DNA from: Nocardia wallacei
GTDB lineage: Bacteria > Actinomycetota > Actinomycetes > Mycobacteriales > Mycobacteriaceae
Direction of reading: 5' to 3'
Assembly (NCBI RefSeq): GCF_014466955.1
Contig: NZ_AP023396.1
Location: forward strand, 4,030,001 to 4,094,000
DNA: 64,000 nt
The translations under genes and the position numbers were made by a program. The notes beneath the pieces are model-generated. The model saw only the letters and a program-made list of their open reading frames with translations, had not been told where the DNA came from and searched no databases. Numbering within the stretch: position 1 is the first letter of the stretch; each line of letters begins with the position of its first letter. Below are positions 19,369 to 27,424 of this stretch, one piece after another.

Positions 19369-20832
19369 TTACCGGGCGTCGGCGGCGGTCAGCGCGCGAT
19401 CCAGCCGCGGATAGATCGGATATTCGATGCCCGAGATGTACTGCACCGTCCGCACCACCTGGCACGAGTAACCGAATTCGTTGTCGTACCAGACGTACAG
19501 GATCGCGGTGTCCCCCTCGACGATCGTCGCATTGGCGTCGATGATCGAGGCCGCGCGCGATCCGATGAAATCGCTGGAGACCGCGTCGGTGGCGGCGGTG
19601 TAATCGAGGTTGCGGCTCAGCGGCCCGGCCAGCGATACGCGCCGAAGATAGGCCAGCACCTCGCTTTTGGTGGTTTCGCGTTCGAGTTGCAGATTCAGGA
19701 TCGCGACCGAGACGTCCGGGGTGGGAACGCGAATCGAATTGCCGGTGATTCTGGCCTTGAACTCCGGCATCGCCTTCGCCACCGCCGACGCCGCGCCGGT
19801 TTCGGTGAGCACCAGATTGAACGGCGCGGACCGGCCGCGGCGGTCGGCCTTGTGATAATTGTCCAGCAGGTTCTGGTCGTTGGTGAACGAATGGACGGTC
19901 TCCACGTGGCCGCGGACGATGCCGTACTCGTCGTCCATGGCCTTGAGCGGCGGCACGATCGCGTTGGTCGTGCAGGACGCGCACGAGAAGATCCGCTGCG
20001 ACAGGTCCAGTTCGCGGTGATTGACGCCGTGCACGATATTCGGCACATCGCCCTTACCCGGCGCGGTGAGCACGACCTTCGCGATACCGGGACGCAGATG
20101 CCGCGACAACCCCGCGCGGTCGCGCCATCTGCCGGTGTTGTCGATCAGAATGGCGTCGGCGATTCCGTACTCGGTGTAATCGACCGTCGCCGGATCGTCG
20201 CTGTAGATGAATTTGATGACATTCCCGTTGGCGATGATCGTGTCGTTGTCGGTATCAACCTTGATGGTGCCGTTGAACTGTCCGTGCACCGAATCGCGGC
20301 GCAGCAGCGACGCGCGTTTCACCAGATCACCGTCGCCGCCCCGGCGCACCACCACGGCACGCAGATTCAGCCCGTTGCCCGAACCGACCTTCTCGATGAG
20401 CAACCGCGCGACCAGCCGCCCGATGCGGCCGAACCCGTACAGCACGACATCGCGGGGGCCCGGCGACCGCGTCTTGTTGCCATTGGTCACCTCCGCCAGC
20501 ACCGTCTCGGCGAAATCGCGGACCGGCACACCGCGCGCGTCGGCGCGATACGCCGTGACCAATTGGCCGAGATCGATCTTGCACGGCCCCAGATCCAGTT
20601 CGCTCAGCGCGCGCAGAAACGGCAGCGTCTCGTCCACCGACAATTCCTCCCCCTCGATCTGGCGGGCGAAGCGGTGCGTGCGCAGAATGCTGATCACCGA
20701 CTTGTTCACCAGCGACCGGCTGTGCAGCAGAATCGTCACGCCCTTCGCCCGGTACAGCGTGCCGATGAGGGGAATCATCGCCTCCGCGGCGGCTTCCTGG
20801 GCGTTCCAGCGGTCAAGGTGTTCGGTAGTCAA
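19369..20832 (-). CDS. Glyceraldehyde-3-phosphate dehydrogenase, long (GapB-like) form
   Basis: A 487-residue GAPDH of the long class known from corynebacteria, about 140 residues longer than the usual enzyme because of an N-terminal helical extension. The NAD(P)-binding Rossmann motif is LYGFGRIGR (residues 132-139), and the catalytic Cys is Cys287 in SCASCTTN. I chose the TTG at 20832, which follows GAGGA at good spacing and reproduces the family N terminus (TTEHLDRWNAQ); the ATG at 20895 would add residues without homology. It makes, or consumes, 1,3-bisphosphoglycerate, the substrate of the FkbH-like protein encoded 1.6 kb downstream on the same strand. It may be a housekeeping or gluconeogenic enzyme that happens to be adjacent. 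The gap to the ACP gene is 143 bp with no clear terminator. Confidence 0.92.
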   Translation of the reverse strand: MTTEHLDRWNAQEAAAEAMIPLIGTLYRAKGVTILLHSRSLVNKSVISILRTHRFARQIEGEELSVDETLPFLRALSELDLGPCKIDLGQLVTAYRADARGVPVRDFAETVLAEVTNGNKTRSPGPRDVVLYGFGRIGRLVARLLIEKVGSGNGLNLRAVVVRRGGDGDLVKRASLLRRDSVHGQFNGTIKVDTDNDTIIANGNVIKFIYSDDPATVDYTEYGIADAILIDNTGRWRDRAGLSRHLRPGIAKVVLTAPGKGDVPNIVHGVNHRELDLSQRIFSCASCTTNAIVPPLKAMDDEYGIVRGHVETVHSFTNDQNLLDNYHKADRRGRSAPFNLVLTETGAASAVAKAMPEFKARITGNSIRVPTPDVSVAILNLQLERETTKSEVLAYLRRVSLAGPLSRNLDYTAATDAVSSDFIGSRAASIIDANATIVEGDTAILYVWYDNEFGYSCQVVRTVQYISGIEYPIYPRLDRALTAADAR

Positions 20833-20947
20833 GGCAGGTCCTCGGATTCCTCGATGGGTTCGCGGCTCCGATGCTAATGAGGGCCGCGATATCACCGAGA
20901 CCGCCTACCCGGCGGTGAGGACGCGGTAGCCCGACGCCGCCGACCGG

Positions 20948-21553
20948 TCAGGAGGCGGGCCGGAGGTCCGCGCCGGGCGAGGGACCGGTGGGCAGACCCG
21001 CGCGCAGGAACGTCTCCGTCGCGCCGATGAGCGTCGGCCTGCCCGCCGCGGCCAGGGCATGGGCCTTGAAGGCGCGCGCGGCGACGCTGAGGGTGTGCAG
21101 GACCGGCGTGGCGTCGTGCGCCGGGCGCGGTGGCCGGCCCTCACCCCACAGCACCACCTCGGTCGCCTTGTGTCCCAGCGCGTTCAGCAGACCGCGCCGG
21201 GTGCGCGGGTCGTGCGCGCACAGACTCGTGGCGACCGCGAGCGCCTGCGGGAGGCGGCCGCCGCCGCGGGCGGCGAGCACCGGCTCCAGTTCCAGCAGCT
21301 CGGCCCCGAGAATCCGCAGCGGGCGCGCATCGCAGCAGTCCACGACGAGCACCGTGACCTCCCACCCCGCCACCGCCCGGTCGAACAGCCAGCCGCCGGC
21401 GTGCTCGACGACGTCCACGATGTTCGCGGCGACCACGTCGAGCCGGTATCGCGCCGGGCGCGGGCGCGGCGACGACGCGAAATCCGGTAGCCGGTGCACC
21501 CGGCCCAGGCCGGTCCCGCCGAGGCGGGGTGAACCGAAATCGGCCGTATGCAT
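20948..21553 (-). CDS. Hypothetical protein, unknown family
   Basis: A 201-residue protein that I do not recognise. It has a mixed alpha/beta look, with a hydrophobic strand (EVTVLVVDCC), a DARPLRILGAELLELEPVLAA helix, and repeated Ala/Leu-rich helices to the C terminus. No signal peptide or membrane segment is evident. The ATG at 21553 is used; a GTG at 21568 (five codons earlier, with GGGAAGGGA 12 bases upstream) is an alternative. It is divergent from the TetR gene at 21725 across a 171-bp region, so that regulator could control it. It precedes the GAPDH gene on the same strand with a 115-bp gap. Confidence 0.6.
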   Translation of the reverse strand: MHTADFGSPRLGGTGLGRVHRLPDFASSPRPRPARYRLDVVAANIVDVVEHAGGWLFDRAVAGWEVTVLVVDCCDARPLRILGAELLELEPVLAARGGGRLPQALAVATSLCAHDPRTRRGLLNALGHKATEVVLWGEGRPPRPAHDATPVLHTLSVAARAFKAHALAAAGRPTLIGATETFLRAGLPTGPSPGADLRPAS

Positions 21554-21689
21554 GCTGTCGTCAGCCACGATGCGGACGTCCCTTCCCGGCGGGAGCCGCC
21601 GGGCTGTCTTCTCGGGCGACCTTGGCCGGTTAGCAAACACTCGAGTGCCGTCTTGCACTCGGCGGAGAATCTAATACTCTATTTTACAC

Positions 21690-21718
21690 TTGTCAATTTT
21701 CTCACAGCTGTCTATCTT
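21690..21718 (+). promoter_or_regulatory. Probable promoter of the TetR gene, leaderless
   Basis: TTGTCA (21690-21695), a 17-bp spacer and TATCTT (21713-21718) form a good vegetative -35/-10 pair in an AT-rich island. The expected transcription start, 6-8 bases after the -10, coincides with the ATG at 21725, and there is no Shine-Dalgarno sequence. The spacer contains the palindrome ACAGCTGT (21704-21711), a possible operator. Confidence 0.6.
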
Positions 21719-21724
21719 GTAGCG

Positions 21725-22318
21725 ATGGCGACCGACTCTTCGCAGGTCACCGCCGTCGGCGATCGGCGTGTGCAACGCACTCGCGCCGCGCTGCTGGCGG
21801 CCGCGGTGCGGCTGGTGTCCGAGCGCGGCACGACATCGATCGCGGTGACCGACCTCGCCGAGGCGGCGGGGGTCAGCAGGCAGGTGGTGTATCTGCAGTT
21901 CGGAGACCGGGATTCGCTGCTCGCCGCGGCCGCCGTGGAGCTGGCCGAGCGCGAGCTGTATCCGCTGTTTCCCGACCTCGGCGCGGATACGCTGCGGGCG
22001 CGGGTGCTGGCGGCGGCTCGGCATCTGGCGGTGCATCATCGCTTCTATCGAGCGCTGGTCACCGGTTCGTGCAGCTTCGCCCTGCGCACCGCCGCCATCC
22101 GGTCCTTCGATCAGCTGCACCGCCAGACTCCGGTGCCGATTCTCGATGCCCTGCCGCCGCGGGACGCGGCGGTCGCCGGCACCTTCGTCGTCGGCGGGGT
22201 CATGGCGGTCATCGACGACTGGCTGCTCGCCGACCGGGAGCGCGAACCCGATCCGCTGGTGCTCACCGACCGCCTGCTGGCACTGGCGGTGACGTTCACC
22301 GGACTGCGGCGCGGCTGA
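21725..22318 (+). CDS. TetR-family transcriptional regulator
   Basis: A 197-residue TetR protein. The N-terminal helix-turn-helix covers roughly residues 15-62 (TDLAEAAGVSRQVVYLQFGD); the C-terminal ligand domain is all-helical and unassigned. The ATG at 21725 is taken because it follows a strong promoter with the predicted transcript start at the ATG. It is divergent from the unknown gene at 20948-21553 and convergent, with a 3-bp gap, with the LuxR-type regulator. Autoregulation through the palindrome in its promoter is plausible. It could also control the adjacent GAPDH/NRPS block; nothing in the sequence proves this. Confidence 0.9.
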   Translation: MATDSSQVTAVGDRRVQRTRAALLAAAVRLVSERGTTSIAVTDLAEAAGVSRQVVYLQFGDRDSLLAAAAVELAERELYPLFPDLGADTLRARVLAAARHLAVHHRFYRALVTGSCSFALRTAAIRSFDQLHRQTPVPILDALPPRDAAVAGTFVVGGVMAVIDDWLLADREREPDPLVLTDRLLALAVTFTGLRRG

Positions 22319-22321
22319 TCG

Positions 22322-25030
22322 TCAGAGGGCGAGCCGGGCCAGTTCGGTGCGCTTGGTGACGCCGAGTTTCGGGTAGGCGCGGTACAGGTGGTGGCCGACC
22401 GTGCGGGGACTGAGGAACAGCTGCGCGGCGATGTCCCGGTTGCTGAGCCCGGCCGCCGCCAATCGGACGACCTGCAGTTCCTGGGGTGTGAGCCGCGCGG
22501 TGGGGTCGTGGTCGTGCGGCCGGGCGACCGGGCGGTCGCCGAGGGCGGCCAGTTCGGCGCGCGCCCGCTCGGCCCAGCCCGCGGCGCCGAGCCGTTCGAA
22601 GGCGTGCAGGGCCGTGGTCAACCGGGCCTGGGCATCGGTGCGGCGCCGCTGGCGGCGCAGCCACTCGCCGTACAGCAGCGCGGTCCGGGCGTGGTCGTAC
22701 GGGCAGTCGGCGTCGTCGTGCCGCGACAGCGCTGCGCGGTAATGGGTTTCGGGGTCGGCCGACAGCAGCGCGTGGCAGCGGTGGACCAGGGCGGCAGCGG
22801 CGGGCTGCCCGGTGTGCTCGGCCCAGTCGGTCAGGTTGTCGAGATATCGTGCCGCCCAGGCGGTCCGGCCGCTGCGCACGGCCGCTTCCACGTGATCGGG
22901 AACGGCGCGGACGAGGAAGTCGCGCCGGCCCGGACCCGAGCACACGACGTCCAGCCGGTCGGCGGCGGCCTCGAACCGGCCGCCGCCGAGTTCGAGCAGA
23001 CCCAAGGCCCAGGTGGCCAGGGCGGCGTTGGTGGGGTGGCGTGTCCGGTGGCGCAGCATGGTTTCCGCGTGGTCGCGGCAGGCGGCAGCGTCTCCGGCGA
23101 CGGCGGCCAGCCAGGCCGGGATGGCGCTCATCGTCGTCGTCTTGGTGTCCTGGCCGAGATCCGCGGACACCGACAGGGCCTCGGTCACCGCGGCCTCGGC
23201 GTCGCGGAACCGGCCGCGCAGCAGCAGCGCGATGGCGAGCGGTTCCTGGGCGTAGGGCAGCCAGCCCAGCGCACCGGATCGGCGGGCGTCGGCGATCAGG
23301 CCGGTCAGCACCTCGGTCGCGGCCCGGTCGTCGACGATCAGCGCCAGGTAGCCCGCCAGCACCAGCTCCACCCGGCCGGTCACGCGGCCGTCCAGCGCGG
23401 CGGTCACGAACGCGCGCATGCCGCTGTGCCCCGTGGCGGCGTTTCCGTCGAAAAGCGCTGCCAGCCCGGTCATTCCGGCGACCACGGGCTCCAGCTCGGA
23501 GCCGGGCTCCAGCGAGACGTCGGCGAGCAGCCGCGCGGCCGCCCGCACCAGGTCGTGCGCACCGCCGTCCTTGGCGCACCCGATGGCGTCGGTCAGCATG
23601 GAGACCGCTTGTGCCGGTTGGGTTCCGACGATCGGGGTGGCGCCGCGCACCATCAGCGCGGCGGCCGCCGCGGGCGAGTCGCGTTCGTAGGCGAGCTGTG
23701 CGCGTATCCAGGTGGCCTCGGCCAGCGTGTCGGGGGCGGTGGTGAGATCGGCTGCGGCGCGGGCACACTCGGTGGCGCGGTCGAGCTCGCCGGCGTCGTA
23801 GGCCGCGCGGGCGGCGCCGACCAGGCGGCGGCTCCGGCGGTCCGGGTCGGCGCTCAGCTCGGCGCTGCGTTCGAGGGCGAGCGCCACGGCGGACGATCCG
23901 CCGCGGCGCTGGGCCCGGTGCGCGGCCGTTTCCAAGGCGGCCGCGGCGGTTTCGTCCGGTCCGGTGGCGGCCGCGGCCAGATGCCAGGCACGGCGATCGG
24001 CGTACGGCTGTCCGGTCAGGGTGTCGGCGAGGGCCCGATGGGCGGCCAGCCGCCAGCCGCGTGGCGCGCCCTGGTAGGCGGCGGCGCGGATGAGCGGGTG
24101 CCGGAATGTGACTGCGCGGGCGGACAATTCGAGCAGGGTGGCGCGCTCGGCCGGTTCGAGGTCGGCGGCGGTGAGCCCCAGTCGTTCGCCCGCGCGCACC
24201 ACCACCGCCGGGTCGGCGGTGTCGTCGGCCGCGACCAGCACCAGCATGCGCTGTGCCGCCTCCGGCAGTTCGCCGATCCGGGCGCGGAAGGCGTCCTGCA
24301 CCTGCCGCGCGACGGGCAGCGGTTCGACGGGCAGCGACCAGCCGTGACCGCCGCGGCCGGTCAGCGCGGCGGTGAATTCGATGATGGCGAGCGGGTTTCC
24401 GTGTGCCTCGGCCAGGATGCGAGCGCGCATCGGATCGGCGAGGTCGTGGGCGCGCCGATCGAGCAGGGCCGTCGCACCGGCGCGGTCCAGGGCGGGCAGC
24501 GGCATCGTGTCCAGCCCGGCCGCCGGGAAGTGCCCCGCGCCCTCGCGCACGGCGAACAGCACGGCCACCGGTTCCTGCCCGAGGCGGCGGGCGGCGAACA
24601 GCAGGGCGTCCAGCGAGGCCGGGTCGAACCAGTGGGCGTCGTCGATCAGGCAGGCGACGGGTCCGTCCCCGCCCAGCTCGGACAGCAGCGACAGGGTGGC
24701 GGCGCCGATCAGGAACCGCCCGCCACCGCCGTCGCCGAGGCCGAAGGCGGCGCGCAGTGCCCGCGCCTGCGGTTCGGGCAGGGCGTCGATCCGGTCGAGA
24801 CAGGAATGCAGGAGCAGATGCAGACCGGCGAAGGGCACCGACACCTCCGACTCGATGCCCACGCCGCGCAGCACTCGCATATCGTCGGCCGCGCGGGCCG
24901 CGTGGTCGAGCAGCACCGTCTTCCCGATGCCCGCGTCGCCGCGGATCACCAGCGCTCCCCCGGTCCCGGCACGGGCGTCGGCCAGCAGCCGGTCGACCCG
25001 CGCCAGCTCCTCCGCACGCCCGAGAACCAC
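22322..25030 (-). CDS. Large ATP-binding LuxR-family (LAL) transcriptional regulator
   Basis: A 902-residue LAL regulator: N-terminal AAA-type ATPase with Walker A GDAGIGKT (residues 31-38) and Walker B LIDDAH (128-133), a long helical TPR-like middle, and a C-terminal LuxR helix-turn-helix (LTPQELQVVRLAAAGLSNRD and following). Many regulators of this type control biosynthetic clusters or carbon use by ATP-dependent sensing. The GTG at 25030 begins the conserved VLGRAEEL segment directly; the longer in-frame extension is antisense-type sequence with no homology. It lies 65 bp downstream of the DUF1579-like gene on the same strand, so the two may be cotranscribed. It could regulate the NRPS operon 3 kb away. 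Confidence 0.9.
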   Translation of the reverse strand: MVLGRAEELARVDRLLADARAGTGGALVIRGDAGIGKTVLLDHAARAADDMRVLRGVGIESEVSVPFAGLHLLLHSCLDRIDALPEPQARALRAAFGLGDGGGGRFLIGAATLSLLSELGGDGPVACLIDDAHWFDPASLDALLFAARRLGQEPVAVLFAVREGAGHFPAAGLDTMPLPALDRAGATALLDRRAHDLADPMRARILAEAHGNPLAIIEFTAALTGRGGHGWSLPVEPLPVARQVQDAFRARIGELPEAAQRMLVLVAADDTADPAVVVRAGERLGLTAADLEPAERATLLELSARAVTFRHPLIRAAAYQGAPRGWRLAAHRALADTLTGQPYADRRAWHLAAAATGPDETAAAALETAAHRAQRRGGSSAVALALERSAELSADPDRRSRRLVGAARAAYDAGELDRATECARAAADLTTAPDTLAEATWIRAQLAYERDSPAAAAALMVRGATPIVGTQPAQAVSMLTDAIGCAKDGGAHDLVRAAARLLADVSLEPGSELEPVVAGMTGLAALFDGNAATGHSGMRAFVTAALDGRVTGRVELVLAGYLALIVDDRAATEVLTGLIADARRSGALGWLPYAQEPLAIALLLRGRFRDAEAAVTEALSVSADLGQDTKTTTMSAIPAWLAAVAGDAAACRDHAETMLRHRTRHPTNAALATWALGLLELGGGRFEAAADRLDVVCSGPGRRDFLVRAVPDHVEAAVRSGRTAWAARYLDNLTDWAEHTGQPAAAALVHRCHALLSADPETHYRAALSRHDDADCPYDHARTALLYGEWLRRQRRRTDAQARLTTALHAFERLGAAGWAERARAELAALGDRPVARPHDHDPTARLTPQELQVVRLAAAGLSNRDIAAQLFLSPRTVGHHLYRAYPKLGVTKRTELARLAL

Positions 25031-25095
25031 GGGAGAACAGTAACAATCCGGCCCGGGTGCACCGCCTGCCACGGTGCACCCGCGGCGAATACGCG

Positions 25096-25545
25096 CTACC
25101 GGGCGGACTGTCCCGGCGCGACGCGCGTCGAGGTGCTCTCGTAGCCACCTCCGCCGGGGTACACCCAGGCACCGCTCAGCACGTCCCCGGTCGCGTCGAA
25201 GGTGGACCGCAGGTAGGCCGGGGAACCCTTCTCGCCGGCCCAGATGGTGAGCACGTCGCCGTCCAGCTCGTACACGTAGTCCAGCGTGTCGCCCTTGTTG
25301 CCGTAGAAGCGGCTCTTGATGTCGGCGCTCGGCGCGTCCGCCCCGTAGGGCCGTTCGCGTCCGATCACCTCGATGCCCTCGATGCGCTCCCCGTACTGTT
25401 CCAACTCCACCTCCTGGATCAAGAAGTAGCCGCCGGTCATCCAGCGGTAGGTGACGACGCCCTCGGCGCCGCCGGTGACCTTCCAGGTCCCGACCAGCCG
25501 GTCGAGCGCGGCGAGTTGCGGATCCTGGTGCGGGTGTTCGGTCAT
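25096..25545 (-). CDS. DUF1579-like small beta-barrel protein
   Basis: A 149-residue soluble protein with the pattern of DUF1579/lipocalin-like proteins: LDRLVGTWKVTGG at residues 15-27, then alternating beta strands (VVTYRWMTGGYFLIQEVE) and a Gly-rich C terminus. No signal peptide. Proteins of this sort often sit beside regulators or small reductases with no proven activity. The ATG at 25545 has AGGAGATGACCGG just upstream. Function unassigned. Confidence 0.75.
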   Translation of the reverse strand: MTEHPHQDPQLAALDRLVGTWKVTGGAEGVVTYRWMTGGYFLIQEVELEQYGERIEGIEVIGRERPYGADAPSADIKSRFYGNKGDTLDYVYELDGDVLTIWAGEKGSPAYLRSTFDATGDVLSGAWVYPGGGGYESTSTRVAPGQSAR

Positions 25546-25658
25546 CTCCGGTCATCTCCTCTGCCCGGCCGCCGCACGGTCGCGGCGGCTCACGAGCACG
25601 AAGGTACGGCCGGGCCTATCAGTACCCGCATCGGTCGCGATACTGGTGTCGGCGGCGA

Positions 25659-26672
25659 TCACACCTCGACCAGTTGCTTACCCAGGTTGCCGCCCTCGAA
25701 CAGGGCGCGCAGGGCGCGCGGCGCGGATTCCAGTCCCGCGCCGACCGTTTCGGCGACGGTCAGCTTGCCGCTGCGGTACCAGCCGAGCAGGGCCGCGAAG
25801 GCCTCCGGGAACCGGTCGAGGTAGTCGAGGAAGATGAAGCCCTCCATGCGGGCCCGCCGCAACGCGAGCTGCATGTAGTTGCGCGGGCCGCCGGGCGGGT
25901 CGACGCCCCGGTATCCCGATGAGACGGCCCCGGCCAGCACGACCCGGGCCCGCGGCGCGAGATGAGCCAGGCCGTGCTCGAGGATGTCGCCGCCCACGCC
26001 GTCGAAGAACACATCGACACCGGCGGGCGCCAGCTCGCGGAGGCGGGCGTCGATGTCGTCGCCGCGGTAGTCGATGGCGGCGTCGAAACCGGCCGTCTCG
26101 GTGAGCCATGCGCATTTGGCCGGGCCACCCGCGATGCCGATCACCTTGCACCCCAGGGCTTTCGCGATCTGACCGGCCAGCGACCCGGTCGCGCCCGCCG
26201 CCGCCGAGACCAGCACCGTCTGCCCGGATTCGGCACCGCCGACATCCATCATGCCGAAGTAGGCGGTCAGTCCCGGCGCGCCGAACACGCTGAGCATCAG
26301 CTTCGGCGGCACCCCGTCGGGGACGGCGTTCACGCCGAACAGCCCGCCCTCGGCGGCCACGGCATAGTCCTGCCAGCCCAGCATTCCGGCGACCCAGCCG
26401 CCCACCGGGAACGCCGCGGTGTTCGAGGACACGACCTGTCCGACACCGCCGCCGCGCATCACCTCGCCCAGCGGCACCGCGTCGATGTAGTTGTCGGCGT
26501 CGTTGAGCCAGCCGCGCTGGGTCGGATCGATGCTCAGCCACCGCACCCGGATCAGCGCCTCGCCGGGACCCGGAACGGGAATCGCGTTGCGGCGCAGTTC
26601 GAAATCGTCGTCGCGCACCGGTCCGTCCGGTCGACGGCGCAGTATCCATTGCCTGTTGACCTCGTTCGTCAC
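25659..26672 (-). CDS. NADP-dependent MDR-family oxidoreductase (CurA/alkenal reductase type)
   Basis: A 337-residue zinc-independent medium-chain dehydrogenase/reductase. The N-terminal GroES-like half has LSIDPTQRGWLND, typical of the leukotriene B4 12-hydroxydehydrogenase/CurA branch. The Rossmann half has VSAAAGATGSLAGQIAKALG (AxxGxxG) and VDVFFDGVGGDILE. Members reduce the C=C bond of alpha,beta-unsaturated ketones or aldehydes with NADPH. The following minus-strand gene starts 114 bp away. The TetR gene just upstream on the same strand is separated by 78 bp and may belong to the divergent Gal80-like pair instead. Confidence 0.9.
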   Translation of the reverse strand: MTNEVNRQWILRRRPDGPVRDDDFELRRNAIPVPGPGEALIRVRWLSIDPTQRGWLNDADNYIDAVPLGEVMRGGGVGQVVSSNTAAFPVGGWVAGMLGWQDYAVAAEGGLFGVNAVPDGVPPKLMLSVFGAPGLTAYFGMMDVGGAESGQTVLVSAAAGATGSLAGQIAKALGCKVIGIAGGPAKCAWLTETAGFDAAIDYRGDDIDARLRELAPAGVDVFFDGVGGDILEHGLAHLAPRARVVLAGAVSSGYRGVDPPGGPRNYMQLALRRARMEGFIFLDYLDRFPEAFAALLGWYRSGKLTVAETVGAGLESAPRALRALFEGGNLGKQLVEV

Positions 26673-26750
26673 CGGCCAGATGCTAGCCGCCGCGCGGCGC
26701 GGCGCCGACTCGATTTCCCACGGTCCGCCGGAGGCCCGGTGACAGCACAG

Positions 26751-27341
26751 TTAGGCGCCGAGCCCGTCGAGGACTATGCGCAGATTGCGGCTCCACTGGT
26801 CGGCGGCGCTGCGCAGGCCGAGGGTGTGGGCGTCGGTCGAGACACCCGCGAGCAGGAAAGCCACGTCCTCCCAGGCGATGTCGCGGCGCAGTGCGCCCGC
26901 GTGCTGCGCGGCCTCCACCAGAATCCTCATCCGCGTGCGTATCTCGGCCAGCAGGCGATCCAGCCCCGGAACGCCCGCGCCGCCGAGCGCCTCGTTCGCG
27001 CCGCAGCTCTCGGCGCGCAGCCGCACGTACACGCGGGCGAATTCGGTGAATCCGCGCCACGGGTCGGGGTCGGCGAGCGCGCGGTCCGCCGCGGCGATGG
27101 TCTCTCCCAGCACCTCCTCTAGCACCGCGTGCAACAGCGCTTCCCGCGAGGGGATCCGCCGATAGAAGGTGCCCTTGCCGACGCCCGCGCGCTGGGCGAT
27201 CTCCTGCGCGGTGACCTCGACGCCGACCTCGGCCAACGCCGATCGCGCCGCCGCGACCAGGCGCTCCAGATTGCGGCGGGCGTCGGCGCGCGGGCCCGTC
27301 CCCGGCTCGGCGGCGAGTAGTCGATCGACAGCGCTGGTCAC
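26751..27341 (-). CDS. TetR-family transcriptional regulator
   Basis: A 196-residue TetR protein with helix-turn-helix AQEIAQRAGVGKGTFYRRIP (about residues 44-63) and an all-helical ligand domain with a TetR C-terminal region of the SbtR type. It is divergent from the Gal80-like oxidoreductase across 83 bp that holds two copies of a GGAC-N7-GTCC palindrome, the likely operators for repression of both genes. Confidence 0.92.
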   Translation of the reverse strand: MTSAVDRLLAAEPGTGPRADARRNLERLVAAARSALAEVGVEVTAQEIAQRAGVGKGTFYRRIPSREALLHAVLEEVLGETIAAADRALADPDPWRGFTEFARVYVRLRAESCGANEALGGAGVPGLDRLLAEIRTRMRILVEAAQHAGALRRDIAWEDVAFLLAGVSTDAHTLGLRSAADQWSRNLRIVLDGLGA

Positions 27342-27360
27342 GCCCGCCAGCTTAGCAACT

Positions 27361-27410
27361 GGACTCGACGAGTCCGCTTCGGTATAAACGGACTCGAAAG
27401 GTCCGTTTAT
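27361..27410. promoter_or_regulatory. Two operator-like palindromes in the TetR/Gal80-like intergenic region
   Basis: Site 1 (27361-27375) is GGACTCGACGAGTCC, a palindrome around a single central base. Site 2 (27384-27410) has perfect 10-bp arms, ATAAACGGAC and GTCCGTTTAT, around 7 bases. Their 15-bp cores agree at 12 positions (GGACTCGA...GTCC). Duplicate sites between divergent genes are typical of TetR autoregulation. Confidence 0.8.
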
Positions 27411-27424
27411 CTGAGGGAACGACC

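Noticed and set aside
22388..25144. Long plus-strand frame opposite the LAL regulator
   Set aside because: Same antisense effect; the minus strand has Walker and LuxR motifs.
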